This document shows, piece by piece, positions 51,603-61,556 of a stretch of 64,000 nt of DNA. The DNA is taken from the NCBI GenBank assembly GCA_951828385.1, contig OX639973.1:2471200-2535199 (forward strand). The letters are read 5' to 3'. Source of the DNA: an uncultured Poribacteria bacterium (GTDB lineage: Bacteria > Poribacteria > WGA-4E > WGA-3G). The position numbers were made by a program, and so were the translations under genes. Positions within the stretch are counted from its first letter, which is position 1; every line of letters starts with the position of its first letter. The notes under the pieces are model-generated. The model was not told the origin of the DNA and did not search any database. It saw nothing but the letters and a program-made list of their open reading frames with translations.

Positions 51603-52730
51603 TCAGTTGTTTACTCCTCTGTTAAGACGTTTTGCAAGCGGATGGCTCCGCTCTTCCAACGGCAGTTGTACCTTTTGCCCACTAAAATGGGAAACGTAGG
51701 TTGCGCTTACACACTCAAGTGACGTAAGTGCGTTGTGTCCGCCGAGTTCGGGTTGATTTCCGTTAAGAATTGCGTCCCGCATATTTTTTGCACTCCAGAT
51801 AGTGTGGCGAGACTGCCACGCTTTTCCAGAGATGAGAAACGCTGATGCGTCAAGTGCTATCTGTTCCCATTTAGGCGTGTGTGCTGCAAACGAGACATCG
51901 AAGGGACAGTACCACATCTCATCTATACCTGTGTCCGGGTTCGGTTTTATCATCAGTTGCCCTTCCGAACCGAGGAGATGGGGTCCCATCATCCATCCGT
52001 GCCTGGGTTCGCGGCAATAAAGTTCCATAATGCCGTAGGCACCGTTCGCACCGCCGATATGCACGAGCATCGTATCGCCTGCGACGATACCGTTATCGCG
52101 CCGGTCGGTGCTGCACAACTCACTGCTGTGCATAATGTCCGCCGCTGTCACGTCATGTCCTTGATAGGTAATATGTGCCTGAATCCAAGAGATGCCGTCC
52201 AAGAAGAAATCCATCTCGTCAAAATAGTGGACCCCCATTTCCATCAGTTCAAACCCGGCTTCGCGGCCTTTGCCGACTTCTCGGATTGAACGGAGTTCAC
52301 CGATTTTGCCTGCATCAATCAAGGTTTTCGCGTGCCGAAAGAGCGGTGTAAACCGGAATTGATGGCTGACCGCTAAGTGGACACCTGCTGCATGACACGT
52401 TGCGAGCATCTCATCTGCTGTCTCTAAATCGACAGACAACGGCTTTTCAGATAAGACATGAACCCCCGATTTCGCGGCGGCGATCGCTATCGGTGCGTGT
52501 AAGGGTGCATGTGTACACACACTCACAAGATCCAGTGCCTCGTGCGCAAACATCTCCTCATAGTCGGTATATCGTTTTGAAACACTGTATTCATCGGCAC
52601 GGTTATTGAGGGCATCGCGATTGATGTCGCACATTGCGACGAGGTCAATACCTTCAAGATTCGCGTGCGCGGCTGCATGGCTCCGGCTAATCCCGCCACA
52701 ACCGACAATCCCTACTTTTAACGTCATCAA
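51603..52730 (-). CDS. Gfo/Idh/MocA family oxidoreductase
   Basis: The 375-aa protein has the Rossmann motif VGCGGISRSHAAAHA, an acidic strand end (MCDIN) and the EKP motif in LSEKPLSVD. The C-terminal half includes GKGREAGFELMEMGVHYFDEM. Stop and start abut with the next gene (TGA then ATG). It lies 12 bases after the Ldh2 gene and is clearly part of the operon. Confidence 0.87.
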   Translation of the reverse strand: MMTLKVGIVGCGGISRSHAAAHANLEGIDLVAMCDINRDALNNRADEYSVSKRYTDYEEMFAHEALDLVSVCTHAPLHAPIAIAAAKSGVHVLSEKPLSVDLETADEMLATCHAAGVHLAVSHQFRFTPLFRHAKTLIDAGKIGELRSIREVGKGREAGFELMEMGVHYFDEMDFFLDGISWIQAHITYQGHDVTAADIMHSSELCSTDRRDNGIVAGDTMLVHIGGANGAYGIMELYCREPRHGWMMGPHLLGSEGQLMIKPNPDTGIDEMWYCPFDVSFAAHTPKWEQIALDASAFLISGKAWQSRHTIWSAKNMRDAILNGNQPELGGHNALTSLECVSATYVSHFSGQKVQLPLEERSHPLAKRLNRGVNN

Positions 52731-52742
52731 TTGCCCCCAAAT

Positions 52743-53762
52743 TTAGTTTGCGCCTGTTTTATTGATTTCAAGCAATGCCCGCCATTGTGTTTCGTCTACG
52801 AGCACACCTTTTTCGAGACTCTCCTGCCGTGTCCGTAGCATACCTTCTCCGGGATACCGGACCTTTTCATTTGCATCTAAAGGCGTGGCGGTATGGAAAT
52901 CGTTGATGATCGCTGCCACTGTCTCATCCAACACCGCTTGTCCCATCAACCCGGTGACATTGATCGCGATGTACACCTGGGAAACCGCGTATTCTGATCC
53001 CTGTTTCCCGATTTCGTGCGTGGCTTGCCCACCTGAAATAACGGATGCCATCGTGTCAAGGACAAGTGCTAATCCGGAGCCTTTCCAATAGCCGATAGGC
53101 AGTGCTCTTTTAGAATCAAGGATCTCACCGGGATCAACCGTTAGCTCTCCATTAGTGTCGTAACCACCCGGTAGCGGTAATTCTTTTCCCTGCAGCTGCA
53201 GTACTTCTAATTTTCCATTTGAGTACTGGCTCATCGCCATATCCAGCAGGATGTGTCCTTCTGCTCTCGGCACGGCAATCGCCATTGGATTGTTTCCAAT
53301 TTTCTTTTCCGCGGAACCCCACGGTGGCATGAGTCGGGTCGTGTTCGTCCAGCAGATACCGATATATCCGGCTTCCGCGGCTTGTAGTGCATAAGCACCG
53401 CCGCGCATCCAGTGGTTCGTGTTTGAAAGTCCAATGCATCCGATGCCGTGTGTTTCGGCGAGTGCTGTTGCCCGCTGCATACAGAGATATGCGTTGACAA
53501 GACCTACCCCCATCTTGCCATCCCATCGTTCTAATGCACCGAAACTCTCGTTTTTTTCTGGGTGCGCGCTGAAGTTAATCTGTTTACTTTCCAATCCAGT
53601 GACGAATCCGGGGAAACGGTTAAGTCCGTGTGAATACACACCATCGCGCTGGTTTTCGGCGAAGAGTCGCGCACATAGCATGCCTCGCTCGTCGGCAAAA
53701 CCGACTGAAGCGAGCACGCGATAAAATTCGTCTCGTAAAGTTTCAAAAGGGACACGTTTCAT
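52743..53762 (-). CDS. Malate/L-lactate dehydrogenase 2 family oxidoreductase
   Basis: The 339-aa protein belongs to the Ldh2/MDH2/YlbC family of NAD(P)-dependent alpha-hydroxyacid dehydrogenases: SHGLNRFPGFV, IGLSNTNHWMRGGAYALQAA, and GNNPMAIAVPRAEG are characteristic. The conserved His in SHG and TNHW fits the catalytic site. Together with the FAH and dehydrogenase genes it suggests a route for oxidising sugar acids or ureido compounds. Confidence 0.87.
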   Translation of the reverse strand: MKRVPFETLRDEFYRVLASVGFADERGMLCARLFAENQRDGVYSHGLNRFPGFVTGLESKQINFSAHPEKNESFGALERWDGKMGVGLVNAYLCMQRATALAETHGIGCIGLSNTNHWMRGGAYALQAAEAGYIGICWTNTTRLMPPWGSAEKKIGNNPMAIAVPRAEGHILLDMAMSQYSNGKLEVLQLQGKELPLPGGYDTNGELTVDPGEILDSKRALPIGYWKGSGLALVLDTMASVISGGQATHEIGKQGSEYAVSQVYIAINVTGLMGQAVLDETVAAIINDFHTATPLDANEKVRYPGEGMLRTRQESLEKGVLVDETQWRALLEINKTGAN

Positions 53763-53769
53763 AGGTTCA

Positions 53770-54627
53770 CTACCACATTTCGACCCATTGTGAGAAGGTT
53801 GTCACAGGTTGCGTTTCACTACGGATGACCCACTTGAAATCAGGGTCTCCCCAATAGATTGTGCCGGGATGGTCGCCATCACGAAGATAGCGAATGTCAA
53901 TCGCCCAACGGACGATCTCACTTGTGGTGTGTGGTAGCGATCGGTGGAATGTGAGGTTGTGGAACACTAAGGCATCCCCTAACGCCATTGGGCATGTCAC
54001 GATACGGGCATCTTCAATAAGTTCGTCCATCACCTCAAGAAACTTGCCTTCCCGTGCCTCTGTCCGATGGTCAACCACACCTAACCGATGGGAGCCTGCA
54101 ACCACTTGTAGACAACCGTTGGTTTCATCTACCGGCACCAGCGGTATCCATGCCGTTGGGATGAGCGAAGTTTCACTCACTGTGCCGAAATAGCCGCTGT
54201 CTTGGTGCCACGGGACAACAGTCAATTGCTGACCCGGAAGTTTTGGACGCGCATTGAAAACAGGGTGTCCGATGACATCTGTACCTGTGAGTTGCCCGAT
54301 TGCATCCACGAGTGATGGCGCGTGATGTATCTCGAAAATTTCAGATGTCGCCACTTGGTTCCGCCAAGAACGACCGAAGCGATTAGCGTGCTCACCAGCG
54401 ACTTGCGCGAATCGCGTTTCAAACGGGAGTTCTGACCCTTCATCTTCGATAATTCCGTCCGCTTTCAACTCGCGAATGATGCCATCTACGACACGGGCGA
54501 AACTGTTCCGCACACCGTTGATGGCAGATTCCGGGATAACACCTTTTAGGAGCAGGTATCCATCGTTCTCCCACTGGTGCATCTGTTCAGGCGATAATGG
54601 AACTATCTGTTTTTCATTGGTGCTCAT
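53770..54627 (-). CDS. Phytanoyl-CoA dioxygenase family protein
   Basis: The 285-aa protein has the Fe(II)/2-oxoglutarate dioxygenase ligands H141 and D143 (WHQDSGY) and H228 (TFHRS), with Arg near 240. GCLQVVAGSHRLG is the family signature stretch. It starts 3 bases after the end of the Uma2 gene and ends 7 bases before the Ldh2 gene. It is not a close copy of the PhyH protein at 24.7 kb. Confidence 0.86.
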   Translation of the reverse strand: MSTNEKQIVPLSPEQMHQWENDGYLLLKGVIPESAINGVRNSFARVVDGIIRELKADGIIEDEGSELPFETRFAQVAGEHANRFGRSWRNQVATSEIFEIHHAPSLVDAIGQLTGTDVIGHPVFNARPKLPGQQLTVVPWHQDSGYFGTVSETSLIPTAWIPLVPVDETNGCLQVVAGSHRLGVVDHRTEAREGKFLEVMDELIEDARIVTCPMALGDALVFHNLTFHRSLPHTTSEIVRWAIDIRYLRDGDHPGTIYWGDPDFKWVIRSETQPVTTFSQWVEMW

Positions 54628-54630
54628 CTG

Positions 54631-55413
54631 TTAATTACTCCGTGCTTGCAAACGTTCGAGTTCCGATCGGAGTCGTGCGACTTCTGCTTCGGCGTTCTCT
54701 GCGCGTGCTTCGGCGTTCTCTGCGCGTGCTGATGCCAATTCCGCTTGCGCTAATGCTGACTCGGCAGGTGTCTGAAGCCAAGCATCACGAACTGGATCGT
54801 AAATACCTAAACCCATAACATCGGCAGGGAAATCTAAATTCCGGACAGGGGTGTGCAGCCAACGCCCGACATCATCAATATGGAAATCTAAATTCAGGGC
54901 AGGCGAGTGCAGCCCACCATTCACATTGGCAGAAATCGGGACATACCGCCCATCAACCAAAGTGAAACCCATCAGCGGTGCCGGCAAATATAACCCCTCT
55001 ATATCACATAAGAAGTAGTCTCGGATGCCTAACGAAGCATAGAGCTCCATCTTGCGCCCTAAGTCGTTTTGATATGTGTTTTTGCTGGAAAACTCCATCG
55101 CGAAATCGGGCACCTTGCCTTCTACCCAGACGAGATAGTTCCGTCGGGGTTTCTTGCCTAAACCGAAAGCGACCAGGACATCGGGTGAAACCGATTTACG
55201 CGGGTCACCCTCCACATAATACATCAGTATATCGCCGGAGACATAGACTTCTGGATTTTGTTTGAAATGTTCGTCAAAGACTTGTAAAGTCCGCATGAGG
55301 ATGCGTCTGTGAAGATCACTCACTGCCATCGGTTCTCCATCTTCTTCAGGATAAAATATTGACGCGTCTGTAGGAGCGGAAGGGATGTGCTCCTCTTTTT
55401 CATGGATTGCCAT
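54631..55413 (-). CDS. Uma2 family (DUF820) restriction-nuclease-fold protein
   Basis: The 260-aa protein has a PD-(D/E)xK fold of the Uma2 type: SPDVLVAFG (Asp) and FAMEFSSKNT (Glu and Lys-like site), plus the KMELYASLGIRDYFL segment. The C-terminus is a charged coiled coil with AENAEAR repeats. Uma2 proteins are very common in cyanobacteria and other bacteria, and their function is unclear. It is the first gene of the five-gene minus-strand operon. AAAAGGAG supports the start. Confidence 0.82.
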   Translation of the reverse strand: MAIHEKEEHIPSAPTDASIFYPEEDGEPMAVSDLHRRILMRTLQVFDEHFKQNPEVYVSGDILMYYVEGDPRKSVSPDVLVAFGLGKKPRRNYLVWVEGKVPDFAMEFSSKNTYQNDLGRKMELYASLGIRDYFLCDIEGLYLPAPLMGFTLVDGRYVPISANVNGGLHSPALNLDFHIDDVGRWLHTPVRNLDFPADVMGLGIYDPVRDAWLQTPAESALAQAELASARAENAEARAENAEAEVARLRSELERLQARSN

Positions 55414-55654
55414 CAGTGTTCTCCTTTTCCATCCGATGCAAAAAAATAGGTGTTAAGCGTTTGAAATGTGGTTCTCTTATAGGAACAATTTCCAAATCTC
55501 AATACATCATTGTAGGAATAATAACATATTTGACAAAAAAAGTCAAAAAAGTAGTGCTATAGTTAGTGGCTTAACAGATAACTGACAACTGATAACTAAA
55601 AAATTGACATTTCGTCCGAAAAGTGATACCCTACACACCAAAGGAGGAGACCTG
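55414..55654. other. Divergent intergenic region with ACTGACAACT repeat
   Basis: About 240 bases between divergent genes. It contains ATAACTGACAACTGATAACT at 55578-55597, related to the ends of the element at 29.8 kb, and a TTGAC-A7-GTCAA dyad near 55529. A TTGACA is visible but without a good -10 partner. Confidence 0.45.
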
Positions 55655-57028
55655 ATGGCAACTTTAACGCAGACTGAAAACCAGATCAGACCGCTCTATA
55701 TTGACGGATATACACATCAACTCAGTTACACACCCGGCGAAGAAATTGCATTCCATATCTCAACAAGCGCAGGCAGCTACTCACTTGAGATTGCACGTAT
55801 CGGTGCGACGCGTGAAGTCGTCTGGAGCCAGGCGGAGCTGCCCGGTGCAGCACAACCCATTCCCGCAGATGCGTCATCGCAGGGATGTGGATGGTCACCC
55901 GTTTTTACGCTTGAAGTGCCGGAATCGTGGCAGAGCGGTTATTATGAAGGCACACTCCGCGCAACAGATGGTGGCGGTGATGTTGTCTATCGGAACCATC
56001 GTACTGCCGAAAGCACGCTTTTCTTTATTGTCCGTCCTGCGAAACCGGGGGCAAATACGCCTATTTTGCTACAACTCTCCACCAACACCTATAACGCTTA
56101 CAACAACTGGGGCGGCTTCAGCCTCTACGGGTATCACGGGGCAAGCAAGATACAGGGGAACCGCGTCTCGTTTGACCGCCCTACTCGCGGCATCTTCAGT
56201 AATTGGGAGTCGGCGTTTATCGTCTGGGCGGAACAAAACGGGTATACGCTTGATTATGCTGCGAACTCCGATTTGGAATTTCACCCTGAAATGTTGGAAC
56301 ATTACAAACTCGTGTTGAGTGTTGGACATGATGAATACTGGTCTGCCCCGATGCGCGATAATCTTGAAGCGTTTATCGCCAATGGTGGGAACGCCGCCTT
56401 CTTCAGCGGGAATTCGGTCTGTTGGCAGGTCCGTTCTGAAGATAACGGCAGAGCTCTCGTCTGCTGGAAACAGACCTACAACCAAGATCCAATCTACAAG
56501 ACTGATGATCACAGTACCCTCAGCACTCTCTGGAGCCATTATCTGGTAGATCGTCCCGAAAATAAGTTGACGGGTGTAGGTTTTCTGCAGGGTGGATATC
56601 ATTTGAGTCACGGGCAGTTTATGGACGGTGCCGGCGAATACACAGTCCATCGTCCAGAACATTGGGTCTTTGAAGGGACGAACCTTGCGCGAGATGCCAC
56701 TTTCGGTGGTGCAAATACGATTGTCGGCTACGAATGCGATGGATGTGAGTGGACCCTTGAAAACGGTTTGCCGGTGCCGACCTATCGCGACGGCACGCCT
56801 GAAAGCTTCACGATCCTCGCGACGGCTCCTGTCCGGTGGCATCCTGATGATTGTGAATGGTACGAGCGTTGGGAAAGAGGCAGAACCGGTGCCGCAACGA
56901 TGGGTATCTATACACAAGGCGGAACGGTCTTCACTGCTGCTACGACCGACTGGTCGCACGGATTAGCGGGTGGCGATGCTGCCGTTGAACGCATCACGCA
57001 CAATGTGCTACGTCGGCTGGCAGAATAA
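55655..57028 (+). CDS. N,N-dimethylformamidase large-subunit-like protein
   Basis: The 457-aa protein starts at ATG 55655, after AAAGGAGGAGA. The C-terminal two thirds match the DMFase large-subunit domain: NTYNAYNNWGG, SVGHDEYWSAPMRD, and the GNAAFFSGNSVCWQVR segment. The first 130 residues form a beta domain. True DMFase needs a small subunit, which is not adjacent, and many homologues have unknown substrates. No signal peptide is visible. Confidence 0.8.
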   Translation: MATLTQTENQIRPLYIDGYTHQLSYTPGEEIAFHISTSAGSYSLEIARIGATREVVWSQAELPGAAQPIPADASSQGCGWSPVFTLEVPESWQSGYYEGTLRATDGGGDVVYRNHRTAESTLFFIVRPAKPGANTPILLQLSTNTYNAYNNWGGFSLYGYHGASKIQGNRVSFDRPTRGIFSNWESAFIVWAEQNGYTLDYAANSDLEFHPEMLEHYKLVLSVGHDEYWSAPMRDNLEAFIANGGNAAFFSGNSVCWQVRSEDNGRALVCWKQTYNQDPIYKTDDHSTLSTLWSHYLVDRPENKLTGVGFLQGGYHLSHGQFMDGAGEYTVHRPEHWVFEGTNLARDATFGGANTIVGYECDGCEWTLENGLPVPTYRDGTPESFTILATAPVRWHPDDCEWYERWERGRTGAATMGIYTQGGTVFTAATTDWSHGLAGGDAAVERITHNVLRRLAE

Positions 57029-57038
57029 GCACGCGTGG

Positions 57039-58466
57039 TTATATTTCTTTCCGTTGAAATGAAACGTGCGCTGTCGCGAATAGCACAACGAAGAAGAGCA
57101 ACAACAGCATCACGTCTAACATTGCGCCTTTGAATGCATCTCCTAAACGCACCCGATCCTGAAATTTGGGAATGCTTTCAAAGGAGACGGGTTTATCGGA
57201 CATGCCTTCCCTAACAAATGGAACGTGTGGACTGTCCGGATCCGCGCGGTCGGCAGAAATAAGAAAATCGTTGAATGCATCGGCATAACGTTCGGCGTTT
57301 TTCAAGAAATTCAGATGTCTTTGGAACCCGGTTCCAGCAAGGGATTCAACGGCGTACTGCACAATTGCTGTCGGTGAGATACGATTGAACTCTCTGGCAA
57401 TCTGAATCTGGTTTATTTGTGCGTTTAAGTAGGCTTTCTGCAATCTCGCGCCCTCTCGCGCCTCCTCATTTAGGAACTCAGCCCAGAGCAGTGTTGCGGG
57501 TGTCGGTGGACGCTCACGGGTAGGTGCTTCATCTTCTAATCCGCGGGCTACATAGCGTTCTTGGAGTCCACTACGTCTGAAATATACTGGACTCGGCCCC
57601 CGACGGATTGATGGCTGGTTCAACCCACTCATAATTGTCCCAAGCATTGATGGCACGAGGATAACCCAAATTACCCATATCAGCAGCAGAATGACAAGGC
57701 TTGTTGAGGCGTTGTTAACAAGCACGGATATGAGAAACCCTAAGGCGATAAAGACAGCGATATATAGCAAACCCACAACGAAAATACCACCGATTCTGCT
57801 CCATTCTTCGGCATTGAGTTGGAGCGTTCCAGAGAGGTAAAGTAACAGGAGGTTAACCAACACACCGCTCATAAAAACAGCACCGAGACTGATAAGGCAG
57901 CTTAAGAATTTACCAGTGAGTACTGTCCGACGCGCAACAGCATTGGATAACGTCAATCGGAGGGTGCCATGTTCCACTTCACCAGAAATCGCGTCAAAAG
58001 TAAAGACGATCGCAAGAAAACTGAGGACATTGGAGATGATGAGGATCCAATCAATTTTTAAGAATACCGGGAAAATATCTTTCGCCTTTATGGATGGAAA
58101 TCCACTATATTTTAATCGCCAGATGCCGGAGACGTTATAGTGTGTTCCCCATCCCGCCCGCTTTCCTGATGCAAATTTCGGCAGATTATTTTCACTGCCG
58201 TGTGCACAGAAAGAGAGGGGTGAAGGTTTCTTGTAAAGTTCGCCGGGACCGTCTAAAACGTGTTTGTAGAGATTATTACTATTCTGTTCGAGTCTCGCTG
58301 AGTACGCTGAAACCTGCTGTCTATATTCTGCTTGTCGTGTTTTATATTCGTCAATGTGCCCGACGGCGTTGACGAGCATTAAAAAAACAATCAGCAGCAT
58401 CGCGAGTGCGAAACGGAGGCTATTGACTTGCTCAAACAATTCTCGTTTTACAATATGCCAAAGCAT
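57039..58466 (-). CDS. ABC-2 type permease, paralogue 2
   Basis: The 475-aa protein has an N-terminal span (about 18-38), a soluble extracytoplasmic domain, then a set of five or more spans starting near residue 140 (DWILIISNVLSFLAIVFTFDAISGE), and a final C-terminal span. The ISGEVEHGTLRL segment fits ABC-2 permeases. GGAGG lies in the spacer just upstream. It is paralogous to the next gene and the two probably form a heterodimer. No ATPase gene lies in the window. Confidence 0.82.
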   Translation of the reverse strand: MLWHIVKRELFEQVNSLRFALAMLLIVFLMLVNAVGHIDEYKTRQAEYRQQVSAYSARLEQNSNNLYKHVLDGPGELYKKPSPLSFCAHGSENNLPKFASGKRAGWGTHYNVSGIWRLKYSGFPSIKAKDIFPVFLKIDWILIISNVLSFLAIVFTFDAISGEVEHGTLRLTLSNAVARRTVLTGKFLSCLISLGAVFMSGVLVNLLLLYLSGTLQLNAEEWSRIGGIFVVGLLYIAVFIALGFLISVLVNNASTSLVILLLIWVIWVILVPSMLGTIMSGLNQPSIRRGPSPVYFRRSGLQERYVARGLEDEAPTRERPPTPATLLWAEFLNEEAREGARLQKAYLNAQINQIQIAREFNRISPTAIVQYAVESLAGTGFQRHLNFLKNAERYADAFNDFLISADRADPDSPHVPFVREGMSDKPVSFESIPKFQDRVRLGDAFKGAMLDVMLLLLFFVVLFATAHVSFQRKEI

Positions 58467-58467
58467 A

Positions 58468-59943
58468 TCAGACCTCCTGCCGACTGAAAACCGCGAAGAT
58501 AATCATAAGCAGCATCGGATTCAGAATGAAAAGTAGAAGTAGATCGCGGAGGGCGCGGTTACTGGCATCTTCAAGGACACTCGGCGGTTGATAAGAGAAT
58601 CGTGGGGCATCGTCCCATCGGACGGGTCCTTTATCACTCGCGAACCATTGGCGTGAACTGAACGCCTTTTTATCGTAGAAATAGTCCAATACCGTTTCCC
58701 TATACTGTCGCCCTGCTTTAAAAAAGTCTTGCATCCTCGCGAGACCTGTACCTGCCAATGCTTCTGTTGAGAGGTGATATAAACCTGCGGGCGAGAATCG
58801 GAGCGCGTTTCGGGCGATACTTGATTTACGAATATAGGTTTCGGAAAAGGTTGTCTCTCGTATTTGCCAGACTTTGTTAGCGGTCCGAATCCGTCCAGCT
58901 GTTAGTTCTTGGAAATAGGCTTTAACCGTTGGGACATGGATTTCCGATTCATCTGGAATGAACGTAATATTTTTCTTTAGATGCGTGTAACTCGAACTTC
59001 CACCCCCTGATTTGCTGCCCTTTAGTAGTGGCGAGTCCTCAAACGGATCCCCAGGTGCTTCTTCAGTCCGATAGAATTGTTCCAAGATTTGGTCAATTGC
59101 TTGATCCGCTTGTTTGACTCTCTCCTCTGTCTGAATGAAGCGGTTGACGAGGAATAGACTCACGTTCGGATAGAGCAGTGTCAACACCACCCAAATAAAC
59201 ATTGAGACGATTAATGATGTTGCCGGGCGGTGAATCATGCTGGAGATAAACAACCCGATGAGATAGAACGTAGAGGTATAGATGACTGTTGTGAGAAAGA
59301 TACCGCCAATCCGGAGGAAATCGTCGGCACCATAGTGGATGGCATTAGATTGAAGTTGGAGCAGCAGTGCCAACAGAAAACTCATTAGCAGCGGTAGTGT
59401 AAGGCATAGCATAGCACCTAAATACTTTGACATTACAACCAAGCCGCGTCCAACGGGATTGACAAGAATTAGACGTAACGTACCGTTCTCGCGGTCGCCA
59501 GCGATTGCATCGTACGCAAAAACCAGAGCAAGGAGACTGAAAAGGATTTGGAAAATAGATACCAGATCTATATCGGCGAGCAGGTATCGGAAAGGATTGC
59601 TGAAACCTGTATTACGGCTGACATCACCCCATAAAAAGGGGATTTCTCCAATCTTGATTTGGAGGGAGTTCTTCGCGCGCTTGTCAAGTCCTTGATTAAA
59701 GAGACTTAATGGGTTAGGTGCTCTGTCAAGGGACGGCATGAAAGATGAATACGTTTTTCCACTAAAGTTTCCTTCTTGGTGTCTCTGGAAATCCTCATTG
59801 TAACTCGCGAGTCTCCGCTCATAATTGTCCGTTAAGACGATGCTCCCCGCAAGCACAAGTGACATGGACGCAATCACCGCAACCAAAAAGCGAAACGTCA
59901 TTAGATTCATTAAGAGTTCATGTCGAATCAGTGTCCAAAGCAT
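58468..59943 (-). CDS. ABC-2 type permease, paralogue 1
   Basis: The 491-aa protein shares architecture with its neighbour: N-terminal span, large loop, then a set of spans with VFAYDAIAGDRENGTLRLIL, which is the same motif as in the paralogue. A C-terminal span ends the protein. It is one base from the next gene, so the two are co-translated. Such pairs often move lipids, peptides or signals and need an ATPase that is not seen here. Confidence 0.82.
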   Translation of the reverse strand: MLWTLIRHELLMNLMTFRFLVAVIASMSLVLAGSIVLTDNYERRLASYNEDFQRHQEGNFSGKTYSSFMPSLDRAPNPLSLFNQGLDKRAKNSLQIKIGEIPFLWGDVSRNTGFSNPFRYLLADIDLVSIFQILFSLLALVFAYDAIAGDRENGTLRLILVNPVGRGLVVMSKYLGAMLCLTLPLLMSFLLALLLQLQSNAIHYGADDFLRIGGIFLTTVIYTSTFYLIGLFISSMIHRPATSLIVSMFIWVVLTLLYPNVSLFLVNRFIQTEERVKQADQAIDQILEQFYRTEEAPGDPFEDSPLLKGSKSGGGSSSYTHLKKNITFIPDESEIHVPTVKAYFQELTAGRIRTANKVWQIRETTFSETYIRKSSIARNALRFSPAGLYHLSTEALAGTGLARMQDFFKAGRQYRETVLDYFYDKKAFSSRQWFASDKGPVRWDDAPRFSYQPPSVLEDASNRALRDLLLLFILNPMLLMIIFAVFSRQEV

Positions 59944-60094
59944 TGTGAATCAGTATCTCCAGTGCTACAACCTTTACTTATATACCCATTTGGATGCACT
60001 TTTCAAGTGTTTAGCAGCATTATCGGGTTTTACTACAGTGTATTTCAATTGAATTCTGTTGCTAATTGTTATGATGACGTGCTATCCTATTTAC

Positions 60095-61504
60095 ATGGAA
60101 ACGGAAACGCGGACCTCCTCAGCGATGCACGCTCCTGGTGCAATACTCCTGATCTCCTGCTACGAGCTTGGACACCGACCTGCCGGGGTTACGCGCCCAC
60201 TCCGCGCGCTTGAAACGGCAGGATTCGCACCGGATGCAATTGATATTGCAGTCGAACCGTTGGATGCTGAAAAGGTTGGTCGCGCACAGTTTATTGGTAT
60301 CTCTGTCCCGATGCATACGGCATTGCGGCTCGGTGTTTATCTCTTGCCCCGCATTCGAGAAATCAATCCGAGTGTCTCTATATGTATGTACGGACTTTAT
60401 GCGACACTCAACGCCGACTATCTGCTATCACACGGTGTCGATTTTTGTATCGCTAATACAGCATCAACAGTACTCGTTGAGTTGGTGCAATCTCTTACGA
60501 AGGGAGAACCGCTTCGGAAACAGGACATTGGCTTTCATACTGTGAAACTGCCACCGTTAGAGGTGTATGCCCAGTTTGAGGATAATGGCGAAACCCGAAC
60601 CGTCGGGTATACGGAGACAACGCACGGATGCAAACACCTCTGCACGCACTGTCCTATACCGCCGGTTTATAACGGCAAATTTTTTGTTGTCCAACCCGAT
60701 ACCGTACTTGCTGAAATACAGGAGCAGGTGGCGCAAGGTGCAACGCATATTACGTTCGGAGATCCCGATTTCCTCAACGGACCGATGCACGGGCTTCGCA
60801 TCCTCCGTGAAATGCATGCAGCGTATCCGAACCTGACCTTCGATTTTACGACAAAGATTGAGCATATTCTGAAGCATAGAAAACATTTCCCGGAATTCGC
60901 GCAACTCGGATGTCGGTTTATTATCTCCGCTGTGGAATCGTTGAGTGCGACGGTATTAACGATTTTGGAGAAACATCACACACGCGCCGATGTCGAAACT
61001 GCAATTGACATCGTTCACAGTGGTGGCATCGCGCTACGCCCGACATGGGTGCCGTTTACACCGTGGACAACCTTAGATAACTATCTTGAAATCTTCCAGT
61101 TTGTTGATACGCATCGTCTTGTGTATCACGTGGATCCCGTGCAGTATGCGGTTCGGTTGTTAATTCCGCCGGGTTCATATCTGCTCAACCGCCCTGAGAC
61201 GAAAGCACTTTCACTTACGCTTGATGAAGCCGCTTTCAGTTATACATGGACACACCCGGACGCACGAATGGATGAACTTTATAAAACGATCAACGCACTT
61301 GTTGAAAATGATGCGCGTGCCGGTGTGGATACCTTAGAGACCTTTTATCGGATATGGTCACTCGCTGCGGATATGCAGGGTAGCAGGCACACTCCGTTGG
61401 GTTTCCGTAGCAAAGAGGGACATTTACCTGCCCCTCGAATCACCGAAGCGTGGTTCTGCTGAGCGGAACCCACCGAAGGGCAGTTTGCCCCCATATATGT
61501 TTAA
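60095..61504 (+). CDS. Radical SAM protein with CUAEP tail, probable selenoprotein
   Basis: A conventional reading ends at TGA 61460-61462, after WFC. The next codons are GCG GAA CCC, so reading TGA as selenocysteine gives the tail CUAEP and then about ten residues to TAA at 61502. That tail defines a known radical SAM family (CUAEP/CCAEP-tail), to which the rest fits: LLISCYELG, AYGLYATLN-type, the cluster motif CKHLCTHC (Cys 179, 183, 186 from the chosen start) and ITFGDPDFLNGP. The product is about 469 aa. ATG 60095 is used; ATG 60125 is possible too. A stem-loop fitting a bacterial SECIS lies just after the TGA. Confidence 0.85.
61463..61500 (+). promoter_or_regulatory. Candidate bacterial SECIS element
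   Basis: GGGC-AGTTT-GCCC at 61478-61490 forms a small stem-loop. The apical loop starts 19 bases after the UGA, has five bases and holds a G at its second position; these three points match the published bacterial SECIS rules as I know them. Confidence 0.6.
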
Positions 61505-61556
61505 AATGATCTTCATACTGAACTCCATCTAACCGAACCACAAGGAAAATTAAAAT

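Noticed and set aside
56069-56959. 296-codon minus-strand frame inside the DMFase-like gene
   Set aside because: It is antisense to a well-supported gene and its product has no family-like segments.
58280-58300. TTCGAGTC word resembling a tRNA T-loop
   Set aside because: It lies inside the permease gene and no acceptor or anticodon stem surrounds it.
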